Positions 17,864 to 25,608 of a stretch of DNA of 53,277 nt are shown in pieces (the first letter of the stretch is position 1; every line of letters begins with the position of its first letter). The notes under the pieces are model-generated. The model saw only the letters and a list, made by a program, of their open reading frames with translations, was not told where the DNA came from and ran no database searches. The position numbers were made by a program, and so were the translations under genes. The stretch spans positions 1 through 53,277 of the forward strand of contig PDPU01000043.1 of assembly GCA_002746645.1 (NCBI GenBank). Reading direction: 5' to 3'. This DNA is from Gammaproteobacteria bacterium. GTDB lineage: Bacteria > Pseudomonadota > Gammaproteobacteria > Granulosicoccales > Granulosicoccaceae.

Positions 17864-18523
17864 ATGGCTGATCGATTGCGGTCAGGCCGCGGTGTGCTTG
17901 CCGCCAGCGTGTTGCTGATGATCTCGGCTTGCCAGTCCCCGAACAACACGATTTCGGTCAGCTCCGTGAGGCTTGTGGATCGAACGGTTGCGCGCGCCAG
18001 CGACGCTGGCGAGGCCCCGTCGCAACCGTCCGCGAACCCGTCGGCGTCGGACGGGCAGGCTGCGAGGATGCAGGCCGGTGGCAGTGAACACGAACTGCGC
18101 GGTGACGCAGGAGCCGACAAGCCCTGGCACGGCGACCGGATCGTCAATATTCTGGATGGTACCCAGTCACCCTTTCGAAAACTGCTTGAAGGTTACGTGA
18201 ACGTCAACGAGCGCATGGTGACGTTTCCGGAGGATTCCGCCTCCATCGGAAGGGAAAACCGTGAAATCATCGAGGATTTTCTTGTCGATTTCGAGTTCGA
18301 CACTGATGTCGTCCATCTTCTCGGCTGCTCGAACGGCAACGAAGCCGATGGCATCAAGCATGACGTCATGGCCCGACAGCGCGGTGCCAACGTGCGCCAG
18401 GTGCTGATTCGTTTCGGCGTGCCTGCGAGTCGAATCTATGTCGATGGTTGCTGGAAATCCGGCGAGAGCGATCTGCATTTTCCGCAGCGCGCAGTCCTGC
18501 TGACCCTGAAGCGTCTCCGCTGA
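17864..18523 (+). CDS. Lipoprotein with OmpA-like C-terminal domain
   Basis: About 219 residues. The ATG at 17864 gives a short basic start, a hydrophobic stretch and a lipobox ISAC, so the protein is probably lipidated and held in the envelope. AGAGGG lies about 10 bases upstream and supports this start over a TTG at 17822. Residues 35-90 are low-complexity linker. The C-terminal half (VNERMVTFPEDSASIG, ENREIIEDFLVDFE, VHLLGCSNGNEA, ARQRGANVRQVLIRFGVPASRIYVDGCW) follows the OmpA/Pal peptidoglycan-binding fold. The usual glycine/asparagine residues are partly changed, so peptidoglycan binding is only likely. Confidence 0.65.
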   Translation: MADRLRSGRGVLAASVLLMISACQSPNNTISVSSVRLVDRTVARASDAGEAPSQPSANPSASDGQAARMQAGGSEHELRGDAGADKPWHGDRIVNILDGTQSPFRKLLEGYVNVNERMVTFPEDSASIGRENREIIEDFLVDFEFDTDVVHLLGCSNGNEADGIKHDVMARQRGANVRQVLIRFGVPASRIYVDGCWKSGESDLHFPQRAVLLTLKRLR

Positions 18524-18589
18524 TTTTCGCCGGGTGTGAGCGAACCATGCCCGGCTCATTGGCTGCGGGACACGCCAGGCCCGTCATCA

Positions 18590-19564
18590 TCAGCACCCGG
18601 CCAGATCGTCAATGATCTCGCTTACGGGTCTGACCGCGTGCACACTGCCCGCGCTCCTGCCGGCCTGCCAGTAGTCCTGATAGCCGCCACCTTCGCCCGC
18701 CGCCTTCTTCAGTTTCCAGATCGATTGCAGTGAATAGATCGTGCGCATCCAGTGTTTGGTGCGGCGACCCTTGAGCATCCAGCGGGCAATCGGTCCGGCT
18801 CGGGTGCCGGTTCTCTGCACCGTTGGTGTGTTGATGATTGCCACGGGCACACCCGTGAGTCGTTCGGTCAGCACGATGTCGTCGGCTGCGGCGTCGATGA
18901 TGGCCTGCTTGTAGTTGTCGTGCGCGGTGCATTCCTCCGTGGCAATGAAGCGGGTGCCGAGTTGCACCCCGGCGTAGCCGATGGCAAGCATTGCCTCGAC
19001 ACCGGCGCGATCACCGACACCACCGGCACCGACGATCGGCAGCCCGAATGGTTCGAGTTCCGCGTACAGGGCCTCCGGTGACAGCGTGCCCGCGTGGCCA
19101 CCCGCGCGATCGTTGACCGCGATGAAGCCGTCCACGCCTGCATCCTTCGCCTTCTCGGCATGACGGGCCTGGGTCACGTCGTGGAAGATCACCGGACGTC
19201 TGTCGGCCTTGCCGGCCATGTCGACGATCCAGCGAGGATCGCCGAGTGCGGTGACGAAAAACGCCACGCCTTCCTCGAGCGCGATGTTCGCCCAGTTCTC
19301 GATGCGCCTGAGGTAGGTCTGCGAACTGGCTTCGATGATGAGGTTCAGCCCGATGGGCTTGCCACCGGACAGTTCGCGTATCAGCCGCAACCCCTCGCGG
19401 AAGTCATGCCCATGCACGTAGGTCAGCGACATCGGCTGCACGACACCGATACCACCGGCGGCCGACACCGCAGCAACCAGTTCGGGGTTGCTGCACGGGT
19501 ACATGGCACCACCGATGATCGGCACCTCGATGTCGAGCAGATCGCAGAGTGTACCGTTGCTCAT
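18590..19564 (-). CDS. Nitronate monooxygenase / 2-nitropropane dioxygenase family
   Basis: About 324 residues, a flavin (FMN) TIM-barrel enzyme. Visible family features are VPIIGGAMYPCSNPELVAAVSAAGGIGVVQP at the N-terminus, GLNLIIEA, VIFHDVTQARHAEKAKDAGVDGFIAVNDRAGGHAG (flavin phosphate region), and PIVGAGGVGDRAGVEAMLAIGYAGVQLGTRF. Members oxidise alkyl nitronates or reduce related substrates. The exact substrate is unknown. The ATG at 19564 overlaps the stop of the upstream hotdog gene (ATGA), so the two are translationally coupled and probably cooperate. Confidence 0.88.
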   Translation of the reverse strand: MSNGTLCDLLDIEVPIIGGAMYPCSNPELVAAVSAAGGIGVVQPMSLTYVHGHDFREGLRLIRELSGGKPIGLNLIIEASSQTYLRRIENWANIALEEGVAFFVTALGDPRWIVDMAGKADRRPVIFHDVTQARHAEKAKDAGVDGFIAVNDRAGGHAGTLSPEALYAELEPFGLPIVGAGGVGDRAGVEAMLAIGYAGVQLGTRFIATEECTAHDNYKQAIIDAAADDIVLTERLTGVPVAIINTPTVQRTGTRAGPIARWMLKGRRTKHWMRTIYSLQSIWKLKKAAGEGGGYQDYWQAGRSAGSVHAVRPVSEIIDDLAGC

Positions 19565-20052
19565 GTCGACGGACCTATCAGCCAGCGTGCCACCGCGCGC
19601 GTGGTCACTTCGCCCGCGCCGTCGCGAATGACGGTCTCCACCGGCACCTCGATGCGCTCGGCGTTGCTGCTTGAATAGTCGGGCAGTTCGGTTCTGCATT
19701 CGGCGGTAATGACGCCGCGCGCCTTCTTCTCGTAGCTCACGTCGATGCCGACCAGTATGCCGTTCTGCCCCGAGGGCATGCCCGAGAGAACGGCAAGGCC
19801 CGTGGAGAACTCGGCAAGATTGGCGAGGGCGATGGCGTGCACGGAGTTCAGGTGGTTTCTGATCTTCCGGCGGTAGGGCAGGCGCACGATGGCATGGCCG
19901 GGTTCAAGGCGCTCGATCACGCAGCCGATCGAGCCGGTGTAGGGAATGTACCAGCCGACGAGACGGCTGTAGAGCCAGCGACCGGCGGGGGAGGTGCCGA
20001 GACGGCCCCAGAGCGACAGCATGCGCTGCCCGATTGAAGGAGTGGCTGCCAT
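19561..20052 (-). CDS. DUF4442 / hotdog-fold thioesterase-like protein
   Basis: About 163 residues. YTGSIGCVIERLEPGHAIVRLPYRRKIRNHLNSVHAIALANLAEFSTGLAVLSGM fits the hotdog helix of the DUF4442 family, related to the PaaI/YiiD thioesterases. Further conserved strands are GILVGIDVSYEKKARGVITAECRTE and VETVIRDGAGEVTTRAVARW. Acyl-CoA or similar thioester hydrolysis is plausible but unproven. It heads a two-gene operon with the nitronate monooxygenase. A GTG one codon earlier (20055) is an alternative start. Confidence 0.75.
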   Translation of the reverse strand: MAATPSIGQRMLSLWGRLGTSPAGRWLYSRLVGWYIPYTGSIGCVIERLEPGHAIVRLPYRRKIRNHLNSVHAIALANLAEFSTGLAVLSGMPSGQNGILVGIDVSYEKKARGVITAECRTELPDYSSSNAERIEVPVETVIRDGAGEVTTRAVARWLIGPST

Positions 20053-20159
20053 CACTCAATGATAGCTGGCATGGTTATCCATGCGTAGCATGTCATTGCG
20101 ATGGCACGTTCTTGCGGTGGTGCGTGCTCGGCCGCATTCGAGCCCATGTGCGGGTGTCG

Positions 20160-20426
20160 TCAGCGAAGCTGGCTGTCCTTGCTGCCGCGACGGTTGAAGC
20201 CGCTGGATTCAACCGACTGGTCGAGTGCTTCCTGACAGGCGATGCAGCGACGCACACCGGGCAGAGCCTGCCGTCTCGCTTCGGGAATGGGCTCGTCGCA
20301 CTCCTCGCAATGCGTCAGCGACGGCCCCGAGCCCAGACGCTCGCGCGCGGCCTTGACGGCATCGTCGACGCTCGCATCGATCTGTTCCTGCACCGCCCCG
20401 TCGCGTGACCATCCGCCAGCCATCAT
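20160..20426 (-). CDS. ybiI: DksA/TraR C4-type zinc finger protein, YbiI family
   Basis: 88 residues, very like E. coli YbiI: a GGWSRDGAVQEQIDASVDDAV start, a C4 zinc finger (HCEECDEPIPEARRQALPGVRRCIACQ), and the signature C-terminal end GFNRRGSKDSQLR. Members lack the long DksA coiled coil, and their role is unknown. Two adjacent ATGs at 20426 and 20423 give near-identical products. A longer frame upstream to 20660 has no similarity and overlaps the gene on the other strand, so it was not used. Confidence 0.9.
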   Translation of the reverse strand: MMAGGWSRDGAVQEQIDASVDDAVKAARERLGSGPSLTHCEECDEPIPEARRQALPGVRRCIACQEALDQSVESSGFNRRGSKDSQLR

Positions 20427-20474
20427 TGTGTGCCTCTTCGTCGAACCGCAAATGCACGGTAACATGCCTGAGCC

Positions 20475-20879
20475 ATGATCACGGGTCTGAACCATCTGAC
20501 ACTTGCCTGCAGCGATCTCGATCGATCCCTGGCTTTCTATGTGGGCGTGCTCGGTCTGCGGCTGCGAGCGAGATGGACAAGGGGGGCCTACCTCGAGGCG
20601 GGTACCCTCTGGCTCTGCCTCTCTGAAGGGGCGGTCACGGCGCGATGGGATTACACTCATGTGGCGTTCTCCGTCGACGCGGATTCACTGGACGACTGGC
20701 GGGAGAAACTTGCCGAGGCGGGTGTGGAAGAGTGGCAGGTGAACACGAGCGAGGGCGATTCGATCTACCTGCTCGATCCGGATGGACACCGGCTGGAACT
20801 TCACGTCGGTTCTCTCGCATCGCGCCTGGAAGCGCTTGCAACGCATCCCTATGCAGGGCTTTCCTTCCATGACAAGTAG
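20475..20879 (+). CDS. FosA-like glyoxalase-fold metalloenzyme
   Basis: 134 residues of the vicinal-oxygen-chelate superfamily, close to FosA fosfomycin glutathione transferases. Shared features: [67 protein letters not shown] and a PYAGL tail. The three FosA metal ligands align with His7, His62 and Glu108. The serines of the FosA potassium site (SEGDS) are present. This suggests Mn-dependent glutathione addition to an epoxide, possibly fosfomycin. It is divergent from the YbiI gene. Chromosomal FosA homologues do not always confer resistance, so I give no resistance symbol. Confidence 0.8.
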   Translation: MITGLNHLTLACSDLDRSLAFYVGVLGLRLRARWTRGAYLEAGTLWLCLSEGAVTARWDYTHVAFSVDADSLDDWREKLAEAGVEEWQVNTSEGDSIYLLDPDGHRLELHVGSLASRLEALATHPYAGLSFHDK

Positions 20880-21039
20880 ACCGGCATCGGAAAACGGTGC
20901 CGCTTTCGGGAATTGCGTTGGCGCGAAGCGCTCAGTATCATCGCGGCCCTGAAGCGATGGTTTCGCCGGATTCGCGCGCATTGCATTTCACGCACAAAGG
21001 CGCTGGGGCGTTCGAGCAGTGCTTCGGAGAGGTCAGCAA

Positions 21040-22455
21040 ATGAACACGGTGTCGACAATGCTCGCGGCGCTGCCGCCGGAAATCGTACTTACCGACCGCG
21101 ACCAGGTCGAGCAGTACTGCAACGGCATCCGTCAGGTCCGCTACGGTGACACGCCGTTGGTGTTGCGTCCGAGATGCCGCGACGAGGTGGTGATGATCGT
21201 CAAGGCGGCAGCGAGCCATGGGGTATCGCTGGTGCCTCATGCCGGCAACACGAGCTACTGGGGTGGCCCGAACCCGCGCGTGGGCGAGGAAGACGTGATC
21301 GTCAGTCTCGAGCGTATGCAGGCCATCCGGGAAATCGATGCCGAGAACCTCTCGATGACCGTTGAAGCGGGTGCCATCCTTGCCGATGTGCGAACGGCGG
21401 CCGCCGAGGAGGAACTCCTGTTCCCGCTCATGATCGGCGCACACCAGTCCTGCCGCATCGGTGGCAACATCGGTACCAATGCCGGTGGCGTGAACGTGCT
21501 CCGCTACGGCATGACGCGCGATCTGGTGCTCGGGCTCGAGGTCGTACTGCCTGACGGCTCGGTACTCGATGCACTCGAACCACTCAGAAAGGACAACACG
21601 GGCTTCGACGTCAAACAGCTTTTCATCGGCACCGAAGGCACCGTCGGCATCGTCACGGCGGCGAGCCTGAAACTTTCGCTGTTGCCGCGACAGACAGTCA
21701 CGGCATTCGTGTCGGTCAGCTCGCTCGATGTACTCGCTCGTCTTCTTGCCGAGACCCGTCGTGAATGTGGCGAGCAGGTGAGTTCCTTCGAGTACATCTC
21801 GGGCCATTCGCTGAGGCTTCTGCAATCGGCGCGTCCCGAGGTGCGCTTGCCGATCGATGCCGAGGCCGAACATGCGGTGCTGATCGAACTGACCTCGTCC
21901 TCGTCGCGGCTTGCGCTCGACGATGTGCTCATGGTGCTGCTCGAAGCGGCGATGGAGAAAGGGGATGTGCTGGATGCTGCGGTGGCTGCGAACGAGCAAC
22001 AACGTGCCGAGTTCTGGAATGTGCGTGAATCGATGCCCACGGGCGAGATGCTCAAGAGCGGCAAGGCGGCCGTCACCAAGCATGACATCTCGGTACGCAC
22101 ATCACGCATTGCCCGGTTTCTCGAGTGCGCCAATGCACGGGTACACGAACTCGAACCGGGTATTCGTTTTTCCATTTTCGGGCACATCGGGGACGGCAAC
22201 CTGCACTACAACCTGCTGCCGCCCGAGGATGCCGGCCCCGATTGCGTCGAGCGGATTCGCCGTGAAGTGTCTCCCGAGGTGTACCGTATCGTGCGTGAAC
22301 TCGGTGGTTCTATTTCGGCCGAACACGGTATCGGCACCGACAAGCTCGCTCTGCTGCAGACCTTCGGTGACGAGGCCAGATTGTCGCTGCAGCGCCGCGT
22401 GAAGGCAGCAGTGGATTCGCAGGGCATCATGAATCCGGGAAAGCTGCTGCCGTGA
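21040..22455 (+). CDS. FAD-binding oxidoreductase, D-2-hydroxyacid dehydrogenase type
   Basis: 471 residues of the VAO/GlcD family. The N-terminal FAD-binding PCMH domain contains PLVLRPRCRDEVVMIVKAAA, LVPHAGNTSYWGG and RIGGNIGTNAGGVNVLRYGMTRDLVLGLEVVLPDGS. The C-terminal FAD-oxidase domain has the metal site FGHIGDGNLHYN and EHGIGTDK. Relatives oxidise D-2-hydroxyglutarate, D-lactate or similar 2-hydroxyacids and pass electrons to a flavoprotein or quinone. The substrate cannot be fixed here. The ATG at 21040 has GGAGAGG 8-14 bases upstream. The last codons (KLLP-stop) form the first unit of a 15-base tandem repeat that continues beyond the gene. Confidence 0.88.
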   Translation: MNTVSTMLAALPPEIVLTDRDQVEQYCNGIRQVRYGDTPLVLRPRCRDEVVMIVKAAASHGVSLVPHAGNTSYWGGPNPRVGEEDVIVSLERMQAIREIDAENLSMTVEAGAILADVRTAAAEEELLFPLMIGAHQSCRIGGNIGTNAGGVNVLRYGMTRDLVLGLEVVLPDGSVLDALEPLRKDNTGFDVKQLFIGTEGTVGIVTAASLKLSLLPRQTVTAFVSVSSLDVLARLLAETRRECGEQVSSFEYISGHSLRLLQSARPEVRLPIDAEAEHAVLIELTSSSSRLALDDVLMVLLEAAMEKGDVLDAAVAANEQQRAEFWNVRESMPTGEMLKSGKAAVTKHDISVRTSRIARFLECANARVHELEPGIRFSIFGHIGDGNLHYNLLPPEDAGPDCVERIRREVSPEVYRIVRELGGSISAEHGIGTDKLALLQTFGDEARLSLQRRVKAAVDSQGIMNPGKLLP

Positions 22456-22545
22456 AAGCTGCTGCCGTGAAAGCTGCTGCCGTGAAAGCTGCTGCCGTGA
22501 AAGCCGTTGCCATGAACGCTGCTGTCGTGAAAGCCGCTGCCGGGA
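22441..22545 (+). repeat. 15-bp tandem repeat at the 3' end of the FAD dehydrogenase gene
   Basis: Seven head-to-tail 15-base units start at 22441, 22456, 22471, 22486, 22501, 22516 and 22531. The first four are identical (AAGCTGCTGCCGTGA) and the last three have diverged by several substitutions, with no indels. The first unit encodes the end of the upstream protein including its stop. The array therefore looks like amplification of the gene terminus, recent in its identical part and older in its diverged part. Confidence 0.92.
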
Positions 22546-22577
22546 ATGTGCCTGCGAGGCCAGCTGCCCGAACATGA
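22452..22577 (+). CDS. Possible repeat-derived micro-ORF (Val-Lys-Ala-Ala-Ala repeats)
   Basis: A 41-codon frame starts with GTG overlapping the upstream stop (GTGA) and ends with TGA overlapping the hrpB start (ATGA). It encodes about six VKAAA-type pentapeptides and then GNVPARPAART. Both junctions have the form of translational coupling, and the 15-base repeat keeps the frame. The composition recalls lysine/alanine-rich tails of histone H1-like bacterial proteins. It may instead be a chance by-product of the repeat. There is no clear ribosome-binding site. Confidence 0.25.
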   Translation: MKAAAVKAAAVKAAAVKAVAMNAAVVKAAAGNVPARPAART

Positions 22578-25078
22578 GCGACACTGCCGGTCGATGGCCG
22601 CTGTCTGTTGCCGATCTGCCGGTCATGGTCATCGCGGAGGATGTTTGCGCCGCGCTGCAACAGCGGAACGTTCTCCTGCGCGCGGAGCCCGGTGCCGGCA
22701 AGAGCACGGGTCTGCCCCTGGCGCTGCTCGAGGATGCGAGCCCCGCACGGCGGATTCTTCTCCTCGAACCACGGCGTATCGCGGCTCGTGCGGTCGCGGA
22801 ACGTCTTGCCGCTCATCTCGGTGAACGCGTCGGGCAGCGAATCGGCCTGCGCATGCGTGGTGAGACACGCACGTCGAGGAATACCCTTGTCGAGGTGGTC
22901 ACCGAAGGCGTGCTGACGCGCCAGTTGCAGAACGATCCCATGCTCGAATCGGTCGCGCTGGTCGTCTTCGACGAGTTTCACGAGCGCAGCCTGCAGGCCG
23001 ATCTCGGCTTTGCGCTCTGTCGTGAAGTGCAGCTGGGACTGCGCGACGATCTCAGGCTCCTGATGATGTCGGCAACGCTCGATACCGAGGCGATCGCCGA
23101 GGCTCTCGGTGATGCCGAGACCTTCGACTGTGCGGTACGTCAGCATCCGGTGGAGATTCGCTGGTGCGGCGAGAGCCGTGAACCCCTGCCGCAGCGTGTC
23201 GCGTCGGTGGTGCGGGAATCACTGCCCGGGGAAGAAGGGGACATGCTTGTCTTTCTGCCGGGTGTGGGGGAGATTCGTCGCTGCGCTTCCGTGCTGCTGC
23301 CATCGCTGCCGCCAGGTGTTGTGCTGCTGGAACTGCACGGTGGCGTGTCTGCCGAAGCACGTCGGCGGGCACTCGCGCCGGCGTCCACCGGCGAGCGTCG
23401 CGTGATTCTCGCCAGTGCCATTGCTGAAACCTCGGTCACCATCGATGGCGTACGCGTGGTCATCGATGCCGGGCTGGAACGGCGCGCGCGCCTCGACACC
23501 ACGACCAGCGCGGAACGGCTGGAAACGGTCAGTGCCAGTCAGGCGAGCGCGACGCAACGCGCGGGGCGTGCCGGGCGCACGGGTCCGGGCGTCTGCATCC
23601 GGCTCTGGAACGAGTCGGGGCACGTACGACGCGAGGCGCAATGGCAGCCGGAGATCCTGCGCGCCGAACTCACTTCGCTCCTGCTGGAACTGGACATCTG
23701 GGGTGCGACCGATGCCTTCGAGCTTCCCTGGCTGACGCCGCCCCCGCAGGCACACCTCGACGTGGCGGCAGCACTTCTCGACAGGCTGGAGTTGCGCGAC
23801 AACGGTCGTCCTACAGCGGAAGGCCGTGCTGCCGCGGCACTGCCGACCCATCCGAGAATCGCGGCCATGTTGCTCTGGGCCGAGCGGCATGGTGTGTCTG
23901 CACAGGCATGCCATCTCGCGGCGGTTCTCGATGGTGACGGACGCCGGGCCGGTGCCACCAACCTGGATGGGGTGTTGTGCAGTGCCACTGGCCGGGATGT
24001 TCTGCAGCGAGCGCAACGGTTGCGGCAGGCGTTGTCCGGGCATGGCGATGAGGCTTGCACCGATGTCAGCGATGATCCAGCTGACATGCCGGCCGACATG
24101 CTGGCCGTATTGCTGGCACGCGCCTGGCCGGACTGGATCGCGAAACGCCGTCCCGGGCAGGCGGGTCGTTTCCAGCTCGCCTGTGGCGCGGGAGCTGTGT
24201 TGCGTGAGGATGACCCACTCGCGCACGAACCGTGGCTTGCGGTGGCGGCACTCGGTGGGGCCGAGCGCGAACTGCGTATCTTTCGTGCCGCTTCTCTGGA
24301 TGTCGACACGCTGGTGACAACGCTGCCCGAACTTGTCCATGAACGCACGCACGTCGAGTGGGATGATCGACAGGAGCGACTGATCGGCGAGCAGCGACGA
24401 ATGCTCGGCCGTCATGTGCTTGCCGCTCGCCCGTTGCATGGCATCGATGCCGATCTCAAGGCGGAGGCCATGATCGCGGCCGTGCGCAAGAAAGGCATCG
24501 GCGCTTTGCCCTGGAACGATGCCACGCGTGAATGGCAGGCCAGAGTGCTGCGCATGCGTGGGCTGAACCTGCCGCAGAACGTTGCCGCCTATCCGGATGT
24601 CTCCGACAAGGCGCTGCTGGATTCGCTCGACACCTGGCTGCTCCCATTCCTCGGTGGTATCAATTCGATGAAGGCGCTGGCAGGCCTGAACCTGTCTGCC
24701 GCCCTCGCTGCGATGCTCGACTACCCGCAGCAGCAGTTGCTCGATGCCTGGCTTCCGGAGCGCTACGAAGTACCGACCGGTTCGCGCATTCGCCTGCACT
24801 ATCAGCGTCCCGGCAATCCGGTGCTGTCGGTACGCCTCCAGGAAATGCTCGGGTGCGCCAGCAATCCAACGCTCGCTGCCGGTCAGCTACCACTCACGGT
24901 GGAACTGCTTTCACCGGCAGGCAGGCCCGTGCAGCTGACCGAGGATCTCGTGCGGTTCTGGACGTCCAGTTACCCGGCCGTGAAGAAGGACATGGCCGGA
25001 AGGTACCCGAAACACCCGTGGCCGGACAATCCGCTCGAAGCCGAACCGACACGTCATGCGAAACGTCGATCCAGATAG
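22574..25078 (+). CDS. hrpB: ATP-dependent helicase HrpB
   Basis: 834 residues, the usual length for this DEAH-box helicase. Motifs in order: Walker A GAGKST (residues 40-45), PRRIAARAVA, Walker B DEFH (133-136), SAT (166-168), ILASAIAETSVTIDGVRVVIDAG, and motif VI QRAGRAGR. The C-terminal HrpB-specific domain ends with SSYPAVKKDMAGRYPKHPWPDNPLEA, a hallmark of the family. Its RNA substrate and biological role are poorly known. The start overlaps the end of the repeat-encoded frame upstream. Confidence 0.95.
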   Translation: MSDTAGRWPLSVADLPVMVIAEDVCAALQQRNVLLRAEPGAGKSTGLPLALLEDASPARRILLLEPRRIAARAVAERLAAHLGERVGQRIGLRMRGETRTSRNTLVEVVTEGVLTRQLQNDPMLESVALVVFDEFHERSLQADLGFALCREVQLGLRDDLRLLMMSATLDTEAIAEALGDAETFDCAVRQHPVEIRWCGESREPLPQRVASVVRESLPGEEGDMLVFLPGVGEIRRCASVLLPSLPPGVVLLELHGGVSAEARRRALAPASTGERRVILASAIAETSVTIDGVRVVIDAGLERRARLDTTTSAERLETVSASQASATQRAGRAGRTGPGVCIRLWNESGHVRREAQWQPEILRAELTSLLLELDIWGATDAFELPWLTPPPQAHLDVAAALLDRLELRDNGRPTAEGRAAAALPTHPRIAAMLLWAERHGVSAQACHLAAVLDGDGRRAGATNLDGVLCSATGRDVLQRAQRLRQALSGHGDEACTDVSDDPADMPADMLAVLLARAWPDWIAKRRPGQAGRFQLACGAGAVLREDDPLAHEPWLAVAALGGAERELRIFRAASLDVDTLVTTLPELVHERTHVEWDDRQERLIGEQRRMLGRHVLAARPLHGIDADLKAEAMIAAVRKKGIGALPWNDATREWQARVLRMRGLNLPQNVAAYPDVSDKALLDSLDTWLLPFLGGINSMKALAGLNLSAALAAMLDYPQQQLLDAWLPERYEVPTGSRIRLHYQRPGNPVLSVRLQEMLGCASNPTLAAGQLPLTVELLSPAGRPVQLTEDLVRFWTSSYPAVKKDMAGRYPKHPWPDNPLEAEPTRHAKRRSR

Positions 25079-25082
25079 GGCC

Positions 25083-25523
25083 ATGAATACGCCAGACACG
25101 TCGCCAAACACATCACGAGACACATCACGAGACAGCGGTATCCGTGATCTGGAACGACTGCTCGCCGGCATGAAGCCCGAGTTGCATCCGGGCCGCTATG
25201 CCTATTGCGTGGTGGATGACCTTGCGTCACTCTCCGACCTCGATCCGGTTGTCGTGGTTCGCGAACGCGAGGGTCTGACCGTTGTCGTCGAGGAACGGTC
25301 AGCCGTCGAGGCAGGGCTCGAAACACTGCTCGTCGTCGAGTGGATCACATTGTCCGTGCATTCCGACCTCGAAGCCGTCGGGCTTACGGCGGCGTTTGCC
25401 GATGCCCTTGCCGCCGCAGGGCTGAGCTGCAACGTTGTCGCGGGCGCCTTTCACGATCACCTCTTCGTTCCGGCCGGTGACGGACGCAGCGCGGTGCAGG
25501 TGCTCAGGAACCTGCAGCGGTGA
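25083..25523 (+). CDS. ACT domain protein
   Basis: About 146 residues. After a threonine/serine-rich N-terminus come two ACT-type halves: LERLLAGMKPELHPGRYAYCVV, VVVREREGLTVVVEE, then VEWITLSVHSDLEAVGLTAAFADALAAAGLSCNVVAGAFHDHLFVP. This matches the small stand-alone ACT proteins (DUF2241/ACT_7 type) thought to bind amino acids or similar ligands. The function is not established. It begins five bases after the hrpB stop. The ATG at 25083 is preferred to 25056, which lies inside hrpB. Confidence 0.8.
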   Translation: MNTPDTSPNTSRDTSRDSGIRDLERLLAGMKPELHPGRYAYCVVDDLASLSDLDPVVVVREREGLTVVVEERSAVEAGLETLLVVEWITLSVHSDLEAVGLTAAFADALAAAGLSCNVVAGAFHDHLFVPAGDGRSAVQVLRNLQR

Positions 25524-25535
25524 TCATGCGATTCT

Positions 25536-25564
25536 GCTTCGCGCGCTTCAGTGATGCGCGAAGC
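25536..25564. terminator. 9-bp hairpin between convergent genes
   Basis: GCTTCGCGC (25536-25544) and GCGCGAAGC (25556-25564) pair perfectly around an 11-base loop. The hairpin lies in the 85-base gap where the ACT gene and the transporter gene converge. There is no T tract on either side, so bidirectional termination or mRNA end protection is only inferred from position. Confidence 0.42.
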
Positions 25565-25608
25565 GACGAACGGCGACGCGCGAAGTGTCGGTTACCCGAA
25601 TCAGCTGC

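Noticed and set aside
20427..20660. N-terminal extension of the YbiI gene
   Set aside because: The extra 78 residues do not resemble any part of the family, overlap the FosA-like gene on the other strand, and the standard YbiI start is at 20426 or 20423.
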